DNA from: Affinundibacterium baiyunense
GTDB lineage: Bacteria > Pseudomonadota > Gammaproteobacteria > Burkholderiales > Burkholderiaceae_D
Direction: 5' to 3'
DNA: 64,000 nt
Assembly: GCF_018139645.1 (NCBI RefSeq)
Contig: NZ_JAGSPM010000003.1
Span: 62,001 to 126,000, forward strand
Under the pieces are notes generated by a model, which saw only the letters and a list, made by a program, of their open reading frames with translations, was not told the DNA's origin and made no database searches. Shown here piece after piece: positions 1-8,257 of the stretch. Each line of letters starts with the position of its first letter. Position 1 is the first letter of the stretch. The translations under genes were made by a program, and so were the position numbers.

Positions 1-1158
1 CAAATCATTTTGCACCCTCGCCATCGCAATCTTTGCTTTTGCATTTTCGCTCGCATCTTCGCCTGCCGCATGATCATCGATCAACAAGCCACCATAGGCC
101 CAAGAATCCTGACGTCCAGTAATACGCAAACCCGCCTGTGGTTGCGCAATTCGACGCGAGAAAAACAAAGGCGTTGGTGTATGAAAAAAACCTGCGTTCT
201 CAAGAAAGAATGGGCGCTTCTCGGGGAACAAAACTTCATAACGTTTACCAACCACAATCTGCGGCTCGTCTGACTCCACTTCACTAAAATCTGGTTTAAT
301 CGTTAAATCAATCGCACTCGCATCACCAATCACCCACTTGGCATCTAAACCAGCTTGCACCTTATTATCTTGCAGCCAAACAGGTGATGTCGGCACATCG
401 GCATTCAAGATACGTGAGTTACCCAAATACACAAATGGATTCACTTGCGCGTTACGACCAGCGCTCAGTCTTTCAGGAATTTGCATCGTTGCGGCTTGGG
501 GCACAAAGCCCGCAACTTGTTTAGAAATATGCGGCCAAAACGATTCTTCACTCAAACGTGCAATCACTCGCCCAAGTGTCACGCCCCAAGTTTGCACATC
601 AGCGTTTTTGAAGCGCAAGCTCTTCAATGGAATCGCGATACGCACCACATAACCATCGTCTGTTAATTGCCCATCCGACTGCCATTGCGTATCAAAATTT
701 TTATCTAACTCAAGGCCTTCGATACGTTTTGAATCCATTTGTACGCCATAAGGATTCACAAAAAAAGAAAATGCACGGCGTTTATCGTGAAAGGTATCGA
801 GCTCTAAAATCACAAAATCATCACCGTCAAAATCTTCACGCTTGGCAATTCGCGCGCGTACATTTTTAGGATCATCCTTTGCAACAAATACAGCATAAAA
901 ATGCGTCTCATCAAACGACAAATAGGCAGTCGTCGCCAATGAGGCAGGATTACCATCGCCAGGAGTGCGCTGCCTAAAATCACGCACCACAAAGCCAGCC
1001 TCAGCAGGTACGCGTCCGACATAATCTTGCAATTGTGGTGGCGTTTTAGCACGCGGCACGATCAGATCAGTCTGTGCATACGCAGCAGAGATCATCAACG
1101 ATAAACAAGTTGCGAGCAGCGTTTGCGTCGCAGCTTTTTTCAACATACGTCTGAACAT
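1..1158 (-). CDS. DUF5916 / CBM9-like secreted protein (5' part, runs off window)
   Basis: This is the first 386 codons of a larger gene that continues past the left edge. The N-terminus is a signal peptide (hydrophobic LLATCLSLMISAAYA, cleavage near residue 24). It is followed by a carbohydrate-binding-family-9-like domain (about residues 40-200; FDGDDFVILELDTFHDKRRA and FFVNPYGVQMD are typical). Then comes the start of the DUF5916 domain with its hallmark PDFSEVESDEPQIVVGKRYE...FPEKRPFFLENAGFF. Family members are exported or surface proteins of unknown biochemical role, 700-900 residues long, with a C-terminal part that may form a beta-barrel; that part is missing here. The ATG at 1158 is used; an in-frame ATG at 1146 (MLKK) is equally possible. 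Neither has a strong Shine-Dalgarno. Confidence 0.85.
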   Translation of the reverse strand, partial: MFRRMLKKAATQTLLATCLSLMISAAYAQTDLIVPRAKTPPQLQDYVGRVPAEAGFVVRDFRQRTPGDGNPASLATTAYLSFDETHFYAVFVAKDDPKNVRARIAKREDFDGDDFVILELDTFHDKRRAFSFFVNPYGVQMDSKRIEGLELDKNFDTQWQSDGQLTDDGYVVRIAIPLKSLRFKNADVQTWGVTLGRVIARLSEESFWPHISKQVAGFVPQAATMQIPERLSAGRNAQVNPFVYLGNSRILNADVPTSPVWLQDNKVQAGLDAKWVIGDASAIDLTIKPDFSEVESDEPQIVVGKRYEVLFPEKRPFFLENAGFFHTPTPLFFSRRIAQPQAGLRITGRQDSWAYGGLLIDDHAAGEDASENAKAKIAMARVQNDL

Positions 1159-1491
1159 ACAATTTTAAAAAAAGAATCCAACTACAAGAATAGGATTGAA
1201 GGCGAAGCTAATTCAGAGTGCTTATTTAGAATAATTTTCTAGCGCGCAAACGAGTGCAACTCAACAAATTCAAATTAACACGCCCTTCTCCCGCAAGCGG
1301 GAGAAGGGCCGGGGATGAGGGAAGTTCAGAAACAGCGAAAAAAAATTCCGCAAGACATCTGTGACAAAGCCAAACCAACACTGGCAAAGCAAAACACCAA
1401 GTCAATATGAACCTAACAAAACAGAAAAGTTCCAGACTATTCAGACTATACACACACCAAAATTGCAAATAGCTTATACCGATTTACTTAT
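1159..1491. other. Intergenic gap, 333 nt
   Basis: No credible gene. It holds the REP-like palindrome at 1283-1321. The open frame on the minus strand at 1226-1468 has no Shine-Dalgarno and a Cys/Phe-rich translation unlike a real protein. Confidence 0.6.
1283..1321. repeat. REP-like inverted repeat followed by GGGGATGAGGG
   Basis: A perfect 12-bp inverted repeat (cccttctcccgc / gcgggagaaggg, arms 1283-1294 and 1297-1308, spacer AA) is followed by ccggggatgaggg. It sits in the noncoding gap between two minus-strand genes. The same string (CCCTTCTCCCGCNNGCGGGAGAAGGG plus GGGGATGAGGG) is familiar as a short palindromic repeat in intergenic DNA of many proteobacteria. Only one copy is visible in this window. 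It could also act as a terminator hairpin for the gene ending at 1492, but there is no T-tract. Confidence 0.6.
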
Positions 1492-2355
1492 TTACTTATC
1501 ATCTTGATGCGCTTCGTGATACTTCAGTACCTCTGACAAGGTATTCGCACCTGGCGCTGAATTCTGCAATACCCAGCCAGAGCCACTAATCACCACAGCT
1601 GTGATTAAGAAAGGCCAAATTGTCTTTTTGATCGCTGTCCCTAGCCACGCTGTTTCAGGAATCTTTTTTAAGCGACGATAGAGACCAGTCGCCAATAAAA
1701 AATCAACGCTCAATTCCGCCAACAACATCGGTGCAGAATACACCACATACAAAGTTGATAGCAGCAAAGCCAACACAAACGCAGCAACCGCCAATGGAAT
1801 TACCAATTCATCCGCATCACCTGCACCAGATAAAGCATTACCGATTCCACTACTTCCACTACTGCCGCCGCCACTACCACCAGTGCTTACTGAACTCGCC
1901 GTATTGCCGGCCTCACTCAAATCGATCAAACCTTCAGAAGGCGAACTGGCACTATCAAACGATGCACTCGTGCCACCACCACCAAAATCACCACCCTGCC
2001 CGCTAAATTGACTCCCTGTGCCTGAGCTAGGGCGCGAAGCGTGATAAGCGATATCCAACACAGCCTCTGTCACATCCGCCACTTGCTCGCGCTGCGTCAC
2101 CAGCCAGACCCGCAGTAGGCCAATAAAACCGACGTAAGCAATCCCAAACGCACACAAATAACGCAGCCACATTGTTTGCATACCAGAGTGCAACAAAATG
2201 AAAGAGCTTAAAAACCCAATCAATCCCGTCATCATCACCATCAACATCATTTGCAGGCGCGGATAACCGTCTTTCTCGATTCTTGATTTCAAACGCGATA
2301 CCAAATGAGAGCGACTTAATTTGTTCGATGCAGCTAGATTTTTCTTGTTGGTCAT
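1492..2355 (-). CDS. Putative membrane protein with Gly/Ser-rich loop, unknown function
   Basis: A 287-residue protein if translation starts at the ATG at 2355 (MTNKKNLAASN). The upstream in-frame extension to 2472 reads like untranslated leader. Two hydrophobic segments lie near the N-terminus (MLMVMMTGLIGFLSSFILL and YLCAFGIAYVGFIGLLRVWLV). A long Gly/Ser-rich linker follows (about residues 125-185: GSGTGSQFSGQGGDFGGGG...GGSGGGSSGSSG). Then come two or three more hydrophobic segments (LVIPLAVAAFVLALLLSTLYVVYSA; WPFLITAVVISGSGWVL). The hydrophilic linker between membrane halves suggests a cytoplasmic or periplasmic flexible loop. I do not recognise the family. It is divergent from glnS. Confidence 0.75.
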   Translation of the reverse strand: MTNKKNLAASNKLSRSHLVSRLKSRIEKDGYPRLQMMLMVMMTGLIGFLSSFILLHSGMQTMWLRYLCAFGIAYVGFIGLLRVWLVTQREQVADVTEAVLDIAYHASRPSSGTGSQFSGQGGDFGGGGTSASFDSASSPSEGLIDLSEAGNTASSVSTGGSGGGSSGSSGIGNALSGAGDADELVIPLAVAAFVLALLLSTLYVVYSAPMLLAELSVDFLLATGLYRRLKKIPETAWLGTAIKKTIWPFLITAVVISGSGWVLQNSAPGANTLSEVLKYHEAHQDDK

Positions 2356-2732
2356 AATGGAAAGCGTCTTAAAAAAAGTGGCAGAAAAGCTAGTAAGAAT
2401 TGAGCAATTACATTTAGTTGTTGCAAAGTGGGCTGTATTATATTGAATCATATAAAAATTGGAATCAGTCATTTAGACTAAGCTGTTCAAATTTGTATGC
2501 GCTTTTACTTGCTAACAACATGCTTGTTGTAAAAATTACCGGGCAAAACAGACGAGCGGCTAACTATCCGCATCGTAGTTAGTTCTAACAAAGCTGTAAC
2601 TTCGGTCTAAGCTCACCCTAAAATACGCATAACAAACGACAACGCAAGCCCAAAACCGCCTAAATATGCTGCCCTGCGGTAAAATGTTTGCCAATCAAGT
2701 ATCTACCACATTTTTTTGCAAAGATTTTCATA
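2356..2732. other. Divergent intergenic region before glnS, 377 nt
   Basis: It separates the minus-strand membrane protein from glnS and must hold both promoters. On the minus strand a TATAAT lies at 2442-2437, about 80 nt before the ATG at 2355, but I see no good -35. No hairpin or RNA motif was found. Confidence 0.5.
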
Positions 2733-4520
2733 ATGAGTAACAAGCCAGATAACAAATCAGATCGCAAGCCAGAAAGCAAACCAGATAGCAAACCAACAGA
2801 CGCGCCGGTTATTTCTAACTTCTTACGCGGCATCATCGACCGCGATCTCGCCGACGGCAAATACACACGCGACGGCTTGCCGAATGTGATCACGCGTTTC
2901 CCGCCTGAACCGAATGGCTATTTGCACATTGGTCATGCCAAATCGATTTGCTTGAACTTTGGTTTAGCGCGTGACTACCAAGGTCGCTGCCACTTGCGTT
3001 TCGACGACACCAATCCAGAAAAAGAAGATCAAGAATACGTCGACACCATCATGGACAGCGTCAAATGGTTGGGCTTCGATTGGAACTACGGCGACAAGAA
3101 CGGTGAGAGCTACACTGGCGGCAGCCACCTCTACTACGCCAGCAACTACTTCGACACTTTCTACGCGATTGCCGAATACTTGATCGAATCAGGCCACGCC
3201 TATGTCGATAGCCAAAGCGCTGAAGACATGGCTGCCAATCGTGGTGACTTCTCCAAGCCCGGTGTGAACTCGCCTTTCCGCGATCGTCCAGCAGCTGAAT
3301 CTTTAGATTTATTCCGCCGCATGAAGGCTGGTGAATTTGCCGATGGTGCCCACATTTTGCGCGCTAAAATCGACATGGCCTCACCAAACATGAACATGCG
3401 CGACCCAGCGATCTATCGTATTCGTCACGCGCACCACCACAACACCGGCGACAAATGGTGCATCTACCCGATGTACGATTACGCGCATCCACTCGAAGAC
3501 GCAATTGAAAACATCACGCACTCGATCTGTACTTTGGAATTCCAAGATCACCGCCCGTTCTACGACTGGATCATCGCCCGTGCCGCCGAAGGTGGATTCT
3601 TCAAACAACCCGTGCCACAACAATACGAATTCGCGCGTTTGAATTTGACCTATGTCGTCACCTCCAAACGTAAGCTGCGCCAACTCGTCGAACAAAACAT
3701 TGTCAGCGGTTGGGACGACCCACGCATGCCGACCATCGTCGGTATCCGTCGTCGCGGCTACACACCCGAAGCGATTCAACTCTTCTGCGACCGCATCGGT
3801 GTTTCTAAGTCCGATGGCTGGATCGACTACAGCACCTTAGAAGGCGCATTGCGTGACGACCTCGACCCGAAAGCACCACGCGCCACCGCCGTCTTGCGTC
3901 CACTCAAACTGATCATCGACAACTTCCCTGAAGGTGAAGCAGTCGCGTGTACCGCACCTATCCATCCACACCACCCAGAGCTCGGCAACCGTGAATTCAC
4001 AATCAGCAAAGAACTGTGGATAGAACAAGAAGACTTCATGGAAGAACCAACAAAAGGCTACTTCCGCCTCTTCCCAGGCAACAAAGTGCGCTTGCGTTAC
4101 GGCTACGTCGTCGAATGCACAGGCTGCGACAAAGACGAGAACGGCAACGTCATCGCCGTCCATTGCAACTACTTCCCCGACAGTAAATCCGGCACAGAAG
4201 GCAGTGCCAATTACAAAGTCAAAGGCAACATCCACTGGGTCAGCGTGTCGGATTCCTTAGAAGTCGAAGTCCGCTTGTACGACCGCTTATTCACCGACGC
4301 GAATCCAGATGCAGGTGGCAAAGACTTCATGGCTTTGTTGAATCCATCGTCGTTAGAAACAATTCGTGCTTATGTGGAACCAGGCATGGTCAACGTCGAA
4401 CCAGATACGCGTTTGCAGTTTGAACGCCATGGTTACTTTGTGGCGGATCGTGTGGATTCTGTGAAGGCGAAACCTGTGTTTAATCGGGTTACTACTTTGA
4501 AGGATTCGTGGGGGAAGTAA
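2733..4520 (+). CDS. glnS: Glutaminyl-tRNA synthetase
   Basis: A class I aminoacyl-tRNA synthetase that charges tRNA-Gln with glutamine in the cytoplasm; 595 residues. The HIGH-type motif is in FPPEPNGYLHIGHAKS (HIGH at residues 65-68) and the KMSKS-type loop is VTSKRKLRQL. The catalytic core and two C-terminal anticodon-binding barrels are complete. The start at ATG 2733 (MSNKPDNK) is preferred over the upstream ATG at 2688, whose extension is not conserved-looking. The N-terminus carries an unusual 22-residue Lys/Pro/Asp/Ser repeat tail (KPDNKSDRKPESKPDSKP) before the conserved NFLRGIIDRDLADGKY. The next gene begins one base after the stop codon, so the two are probably co-transcribed. Confidence 0.98.
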   Translation: MSNKPDNKSDRKPESKPDSKPTDAPVISNFLRGIIDRDLADGKYTRDGLPNVITRFPPEPNGYLHIGHAKSICLNFGLARDYQGRCHLRFDDTNPEKEDQEYVDTIMDSVKWLGFDWNYGDKNGESYTGGSHLYYASNYFDTFYAIAEYLIESGHAYVDSQSAEDMAANRGDFSKPGVNSPFRDRPAAESLDLFRRMKAGEFADGAHILRAKIDMASPNMNMRDPAIYRIRHAHHHNTGDKWCIYPMYDYAHPLEDAIENITHSICTLEFQDHRPFYDWIIARAAEGGFFKQPVPQQYEFARLNLTYVVTSKRKLRQLVEQNIVSGWDDPRMPTIVGIRRRGYTPEAIQLFCDRIGVSKSDGWIDYSTLEGALRDDLDPKAPRATAVLRPLKLIIDNFPEGEAVACTAPIHPHHPELGNREFTISKELWIEQEDFMEEPTKGYFRLFPGNKVRLRYGYVVECTGCDKDENGNVIAVHCNYFPDSKSGTEGSANYKVKGNIHWVSVSDSLEVEVRLYDRLFTDANPDAGGKDFMALLNPSSLETIRAYVEPGMVNVEPDTRLQFERHGYFVADRVDSVKAKPVFNRVTTLKDSWGK

Positions 4521-4521
4521 T

Positions 4522-5913
4522 TTGCAAAATTCTATAGCGTTGAACGATTTTCGTGAAAACCTAAATCGATGGCTCGTTGGTCTATCAGGAATCAATTATC
4601 AATTCGTTTTGATTCGCGTAAATGAAGAATGGAAATGTGTTAAGGCACATTTCCAGTTAACCTCATGGACGTATCCCGAACCCGTTCATTCAGAAATTTC
4701 GACGCCAGATTTACGAGTTGGGAGTATTCAAAAAAATGTCTCACCCGAAGAAATTGAAACTTTTATTTCCGACCTACTAATCGGGAATGTACCTATTTAC
4801 TCAGAGATTGTTAGTTTGCTTCGTAACGAATCGAACGACAAACCGAGCTACAGTGGACCATCTCCTTTTTTTGAACCAAGCGATTTTATTCCCAAATTAG
4901 AAATCGTCGGGGGGCAATCACACTACTTGCCTTTCATAGCTAACTTAAAAAAAATAAATGATGATTTACGTTGCCTAGATACTCCGTTTGATGGATTGGC
5001 TGACGTTTTGAGTTTTTTTGGATTTGAAAACTCAAATCAGCTACCCCAAGTTCAAAGTATCATCATTTCGATTCACCCCCCTGTCACACTTGATCCAAGC
5101 AAGTGCAGCCTAGAAGACGGCGAATTGAATGTTTCACTCGCGAAGAACACAAAATTTCCCGTTGAAGATATTAACCTCGGAATCAGAATTTTTCCAAACC
5201 CACGACTTGATCGTCGATGTCAAATCGGAGATCAAGTCGATTGGAAAACCCAGGAGCAAATCGATATCGGCCAATGCAAACTGACATTAGAAAATGCGTC
5301 TAGTGTTGAATTATTACTTTCAGCGGGAAAAACGACCGTCTCTCGCTATTTTGTTTTCGACCAAACTAGAAGTTTAAACCCGCGTCTTCAGACTTACATC
5401 CAATACGACAAAGATCTCAGGGTCCTAAAGGATTCACTCTTTTCCACATCGAAAGAATCACGATACCTCGAATCGGGGATCGCTACGCTGGCATATCTAT
5501 TGGGCGTTACGCCTTTAAATCCCCCTCTTCTTCTGACAGATGCCCCAGATCTAATTCTCGATATTTCCCAACAATATTTCGTTATCATTGAATGCACTAC
5601 AAAGATTTCAGATCTACGAGCTAAAGCAGGGAAATTGGTCGATCGTAAATTCCCAATTTTGACTAATTCGTTCGGACAAGGTATCAACAATGAGAACTTA
5701 CTTCTTGTATTAGTAGTAAACTTACCTAAAGCACAAATAATCGACGAAGCTGCATTTTTGCTAAAAAATGAAGTTTTACTCATTACCAAAGAAGACATTG
5801 AGCTTGCGCTTAACAATCTCCAATTTCCTAGCCAACCAAGTGAAATATTCAAACAGGCTAAAGAAAAGCTTCAAACGAATCTATCGTTGGCTCAATACAG
5901 GACCACGAGCTAA
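4522..5913 (+). CDS. Unknown protein with PD-(D/E)XK-like nuclease signature (gene A of a pair)
   Basis: 463 residues, no named family recognised. The TTG start is 1 nt after the glnS stop, with a GGGGAAG Shine-Dalgarno inside the end of glnS. The C-terminal part has a nuclease-like pattern: a helix (GIATLAYLLGVTP), then PDLILDI (D343, D347), a strand ending in VIIEC (E357), then T-T-K361 and a basic helix (RAKAGKLVDRK). This resembles restriction-endonuclease-fold proteins in which the ExK motif is altered to ECTT-K. The N-terminal 320 residues have no motif I can name. The gene is clearly more A+T-rich than glnS, which suggests transfer. The neighbour 15 nt downstream also carries a nuclease motif. 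Role in DNA defence is an inference; gene reality is well supported by length and spacing. Confidence 0.8.
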   Translation: MQNSIALNDFRENLNRWLVGLSGINYQFVLIRVNEEWKCVKAHFQLTSWTYPEPVHSEISTPDLRVGSIQKNVSPEEIETFISDLLIGNVPIYSEIVSLLRNESNDKPSYSGPSPFFEPSDFIPKLEIVGGQSHYLPFIANLKKINDDLRCLDTPFDGLADVLSFFGFENSNQLPQVQSIIISIHPPVTLDPSKCSLEDGELNVSLAKNTKFPVEDINLGIRIFPNPRLDRRCQIGDQVDWKTQEQIDIGQCKLTLENASSVELLLSAGKTTVSRYFVFDQTRSLNPRLQTYIQYDKDLRVLKDSLFSTSKESRYLESGIATLAYLLGVTPLNPPLLLTDAPDLILDISQQYFVIIECTTKISDLRAKAGKLVDRKFPILTNSFGQGINNENLLLVLVVNLPKAQIIDEAAFLLKNEVLLITKEDIELALNNLQFPSQPSEIFKQAKEKLQTNLSLAQYRTTS

Positions 5914-5928
5914 AGCCATTGAGGACGT

Positions 5929-8109
5929 TTGCACACACTTTGGCTCCCACTATCAAACGAAGAGTTAGTTCAAGTCTTCGAATGCGACATCAACCCAATA
6001 AACAGCAAATTCAAGACCTGCGCCCAAAGACTTTGCTTGCCAGAGCCTAAAAAGATAAACCATTACATTTGGAAACACTTCATGGCAAACAAGAACTTTA
6101 GAGACACTATTCGCTCAAATAAAATTAAGACTCCATCTCAACGCGGTTTTGAACTTGATCGATGGAATAAAGCTTTTGAAGATTGCAAATCCTCTGATCC
6201 CAATGACGTTAAACTTTACGAGGCTAGTCTTGCTTTTCACGCTACTTTTTCTGAGTTGCGTACAGAACTTGAACTTCTATACCAGAAAAGCACACCAAAT
6301 ATAACGAATTCTGAGCTGCTAAAGCATTATTGTGCGATTTCGAATCGAGATCGCGCAGTGATCGAAAAATATGGGAAGTCGTCAGAAAATGTAAAGCAAC
6401 GAAATATTTCAAGTGTCACCATCGATGCTAATTTGATGAGAAATGAATTGACGCTATCGGAAGTTGCAGATGGTTGTGTAGATATGTTTCAGAAAGCAAT
6501 CAGTTCTTGCGTCGAAAGATTTTCTCAAAATAAACCACTACGAATGGGTTCGGATCCGATGGATGTAATGGAATTCATCCATCATGAAACCCAAATTTCG
6601 CAGTTGTATTCAATGTACGAATACTTTTGGAATGCTTTGTTGTGGGAAGAATATGAATTTAGTTGGCTAAACAAGGCAGAACAAATTGCTCAAATTTCTC
6701 AACCGGATAATCAAAACCAAGTCGCGTTTGAAGTAAGTAAGCTACGGAAGGCAAGATTAAGCACGGGACCAATAGCTCATATAGACGCTTTTACACATTA
6801 TTTTGCGGATGACAATTTTTTGGAGATAAAAGGCGCTGGAAAAAAACGGGAATTAAAAATATGCAAGATAGAAAATTCGACAAGACAATTAGCGTACACC
6901 AATGCACTTTTTCGAATTCATTCAATGGAAGCAATAGAACACTTTCCAGAATCCTTTGTAAATGTTAAATCTTCGGCAGCGCCTTTTTCGATCATAGAAG
7001 TATTAGATGTATTTCGCATTCTCATGCTTCTCGCGAACGAATTTTCTGAACGGTTTCCTAAAGATGATAGCGCTCATTCCTCAAAAAAACTTCTTCAATT
7101 TTGCCCTGTTATAAGTCTAAACGAGTTAAGTTTAAAGATATGTAAAGCGCTAAATCAAGACTTCGCATTAGTCTTGAAAATTCTTAATTTTTTAACCCAT
7201 AAGAAATCAAAGGATGATCTTTGGTGTCACCCATTATTAAGAACTGGCGATGGAAAAGTATGTCTTATGGTTAGTGCGCTTTTAACGCCAAATATTTTAC
7301 GTGTGATCGAACACTGGTTAGTTTCACTTAATATTGCATTAGACGGCAAGGGGTATCATTATGAAGGAAATCTAATTTCAAAAATCAATGAGATCGCAAA
7401 GTCAAATCGTTTTCTTACCGACTACAACGAAGGAACGTCAAGACGGTTCAAATTAGCGACTGGTGAAGAGGAAATCGATTTCTTGATGCGAATCGGAAAT
7501 ACTGTAATTTTAGGTGAAGCGAAATCTATCGTTACATCCGATTCACCGATCTCTCGTCATAATACCCTTCAAACCTTAGAGCACGCAGCAAATCAAGCGC
7601 GCCGTAAAAAGGCATTTGTAGATTCAAATATAGATCAAATAATCGAGATCTTGAAATGGAAATGCGACTCCAAATTGGAAATCATTCCGATAATTATCAA
7701 TAGCAATAAGATTTATTCAGGATTTTCTATTTTTGATGTTCCGGTATGTGATGAGGCAATTCTTACTGCATATTTTGAAAAGTCTGAATTTCCCATTTTT
7801 TCTGTCTCCGAGAAAGGAATAGTGAGGCACTTAGTATGGGATGAAGTTTACAAAGATTTGTCTGAACTTCAATTAAATCTAGGTAAATACCTTGCGACAC
7901 CGCCACAAATACGAGAAAACCGAAATACGCTTGAATTCAAAAGTATTCGGATCCCAGGGATAAATGCGTCATCTTTGAAAGTGGTTTTTAGTAGATTGGT
8001 TCCCAAGGACATTTCGCCGATTGATAGGTTAAAAATGGGAAATAGTTTTAGGATGAGGACTGTTGACGATCTAGAAGAGATCTTAAAAACAATTGATGTA
8101 GTATTCTAG
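5929..8109 (+). CDS. Large protein with C-terminal PD-(D/E)XK nuclease motif (gene B of a pair)
   Basis: 726 residues from a TTG at 5929, preceded by GAGG, 15 nt after the previous gene. An in-frame ATG at 6082 (MANKNFRDT, with GGAA upstream) is an alternative start. The first 450 residues are mostly helical and unrecognised. A restriction-endonuclease-like core lies near residues 480-600: GEEEIDFLMRIGNTVILGEAK gives D517, E530 and K532, the canonical D-Xn-E-x-K triad, after the helix YHYEGNLISKINEIAK. An arginine/lysine-rich helix (HAANQARRKKAFVD) follows. Low GC, like gene A. Together the two genes form a compact bicistronic unit inserted between glnS and a transposase. No partner methylase or helicase is present, so a classical restriction-modification role is unlikely. 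Function unknown. Confidence 0.82.
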   Translation: MHTLWLPLSNEELVQVFECDINPINSKFKTCAQRLCLPEPKKINHYIWKHFMANKNFRDTIRSNKIKTPSQRGFELDRWNKAFEDCKSSDPNDVKLYEASLAFHATFSELRTELELLYQKSTPNITNSELLKHYCAISNRDRAVIEKYGKSSENVKQRNISSVTIDANLMRNELTLSEVADGCVDMFQKAISSCVERFSQNKPLRMGSDPMDVMEFIHHETQISQLYSMYEYFWNALLWEEYEFSWLNKAEQIAQISQPDNQNQVAFEVSKLRKARLSTGPIAHIDAFTHYFADDNFLEIKGAGKKRELKICKIENSTRQLAYTNALFRIHSMEAIEHFPESFVNVKSSAAPFSIIEVLDVFRILMLLANEFSERFPKDDSAHSSKKLLQFCPVISLNELSLKICKALNQDFALVLKILNFLTHKKSKDDLWCHPLLRTGDGKVCLMVSALLTPNILRVIEHWLVSLNIALDGKGYHYEGNLISKINEIAKSNRFLTDYNEGTSRRFKLATGEEEIDFLMRIGNTVILGEAKSIVTSDSPISRHNTLQTLEHAANQARRKKAFVDSNIDQIIEILKWKCDSKLEIIPIIINSNKIYSGFSIFDVPVCDEAILTAYFEKSEFPIFSVSEKGIVRHLVWDEVYKDLSELQLNLGKYLATPPQIRENRNTLEFKSIRIPGINASSLKVVFSRLVPKDISPIDRLKMGNSFRMRTVDDLEEILKTIDVVF

Positions 8110-8159
8110 TATGCGGGATGAAATCAATCGACATCCATCCCGATCAAGTGCAGAAACAC

Positions 8160-8241
8160 GGGGTCAAAAAAATGGGGTCAAGTCTTGACATAACACATTT
8201 CTGCAAAATATGGGGTCAAGTCTTGACATAACACATTTCTG
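8160..8241. repeat. Twin 32-bp direct repeats upstream of the transposase
   Basis: Two identical 32-bp copies at 8172-8203 and 8210-8241 begin atggggtcaagtcttgacat and continue aacacatttctg. A partial third copy (ggggtcaaaaa) starts at 8160. Each copy contains the palindrome TCAAGTCTTGA. The repeat lies just before the transposase start at 8258. A related fragment (ggggtcagttttaacat) occurs after the transposase near 9184. Such ggggtca-type sequences commonly flank REP-associated transposase genes and are probably part of the element. Confidence 0.8.
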
Positions 8242-8257
8242 AACTAGACTAAACCCC

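Noticed and set aside
1731..2006. His/Pro-rich plus-strand frame
   Set aside because: Antisense of the Gly/Ser-rich linker of the membrane protein; low complexity explains the open frame.
4522..8109. Classical restriction-modification system
   Set aside because: No DNA methyltransferase, specificity or helicase motif was found in or near either gene.
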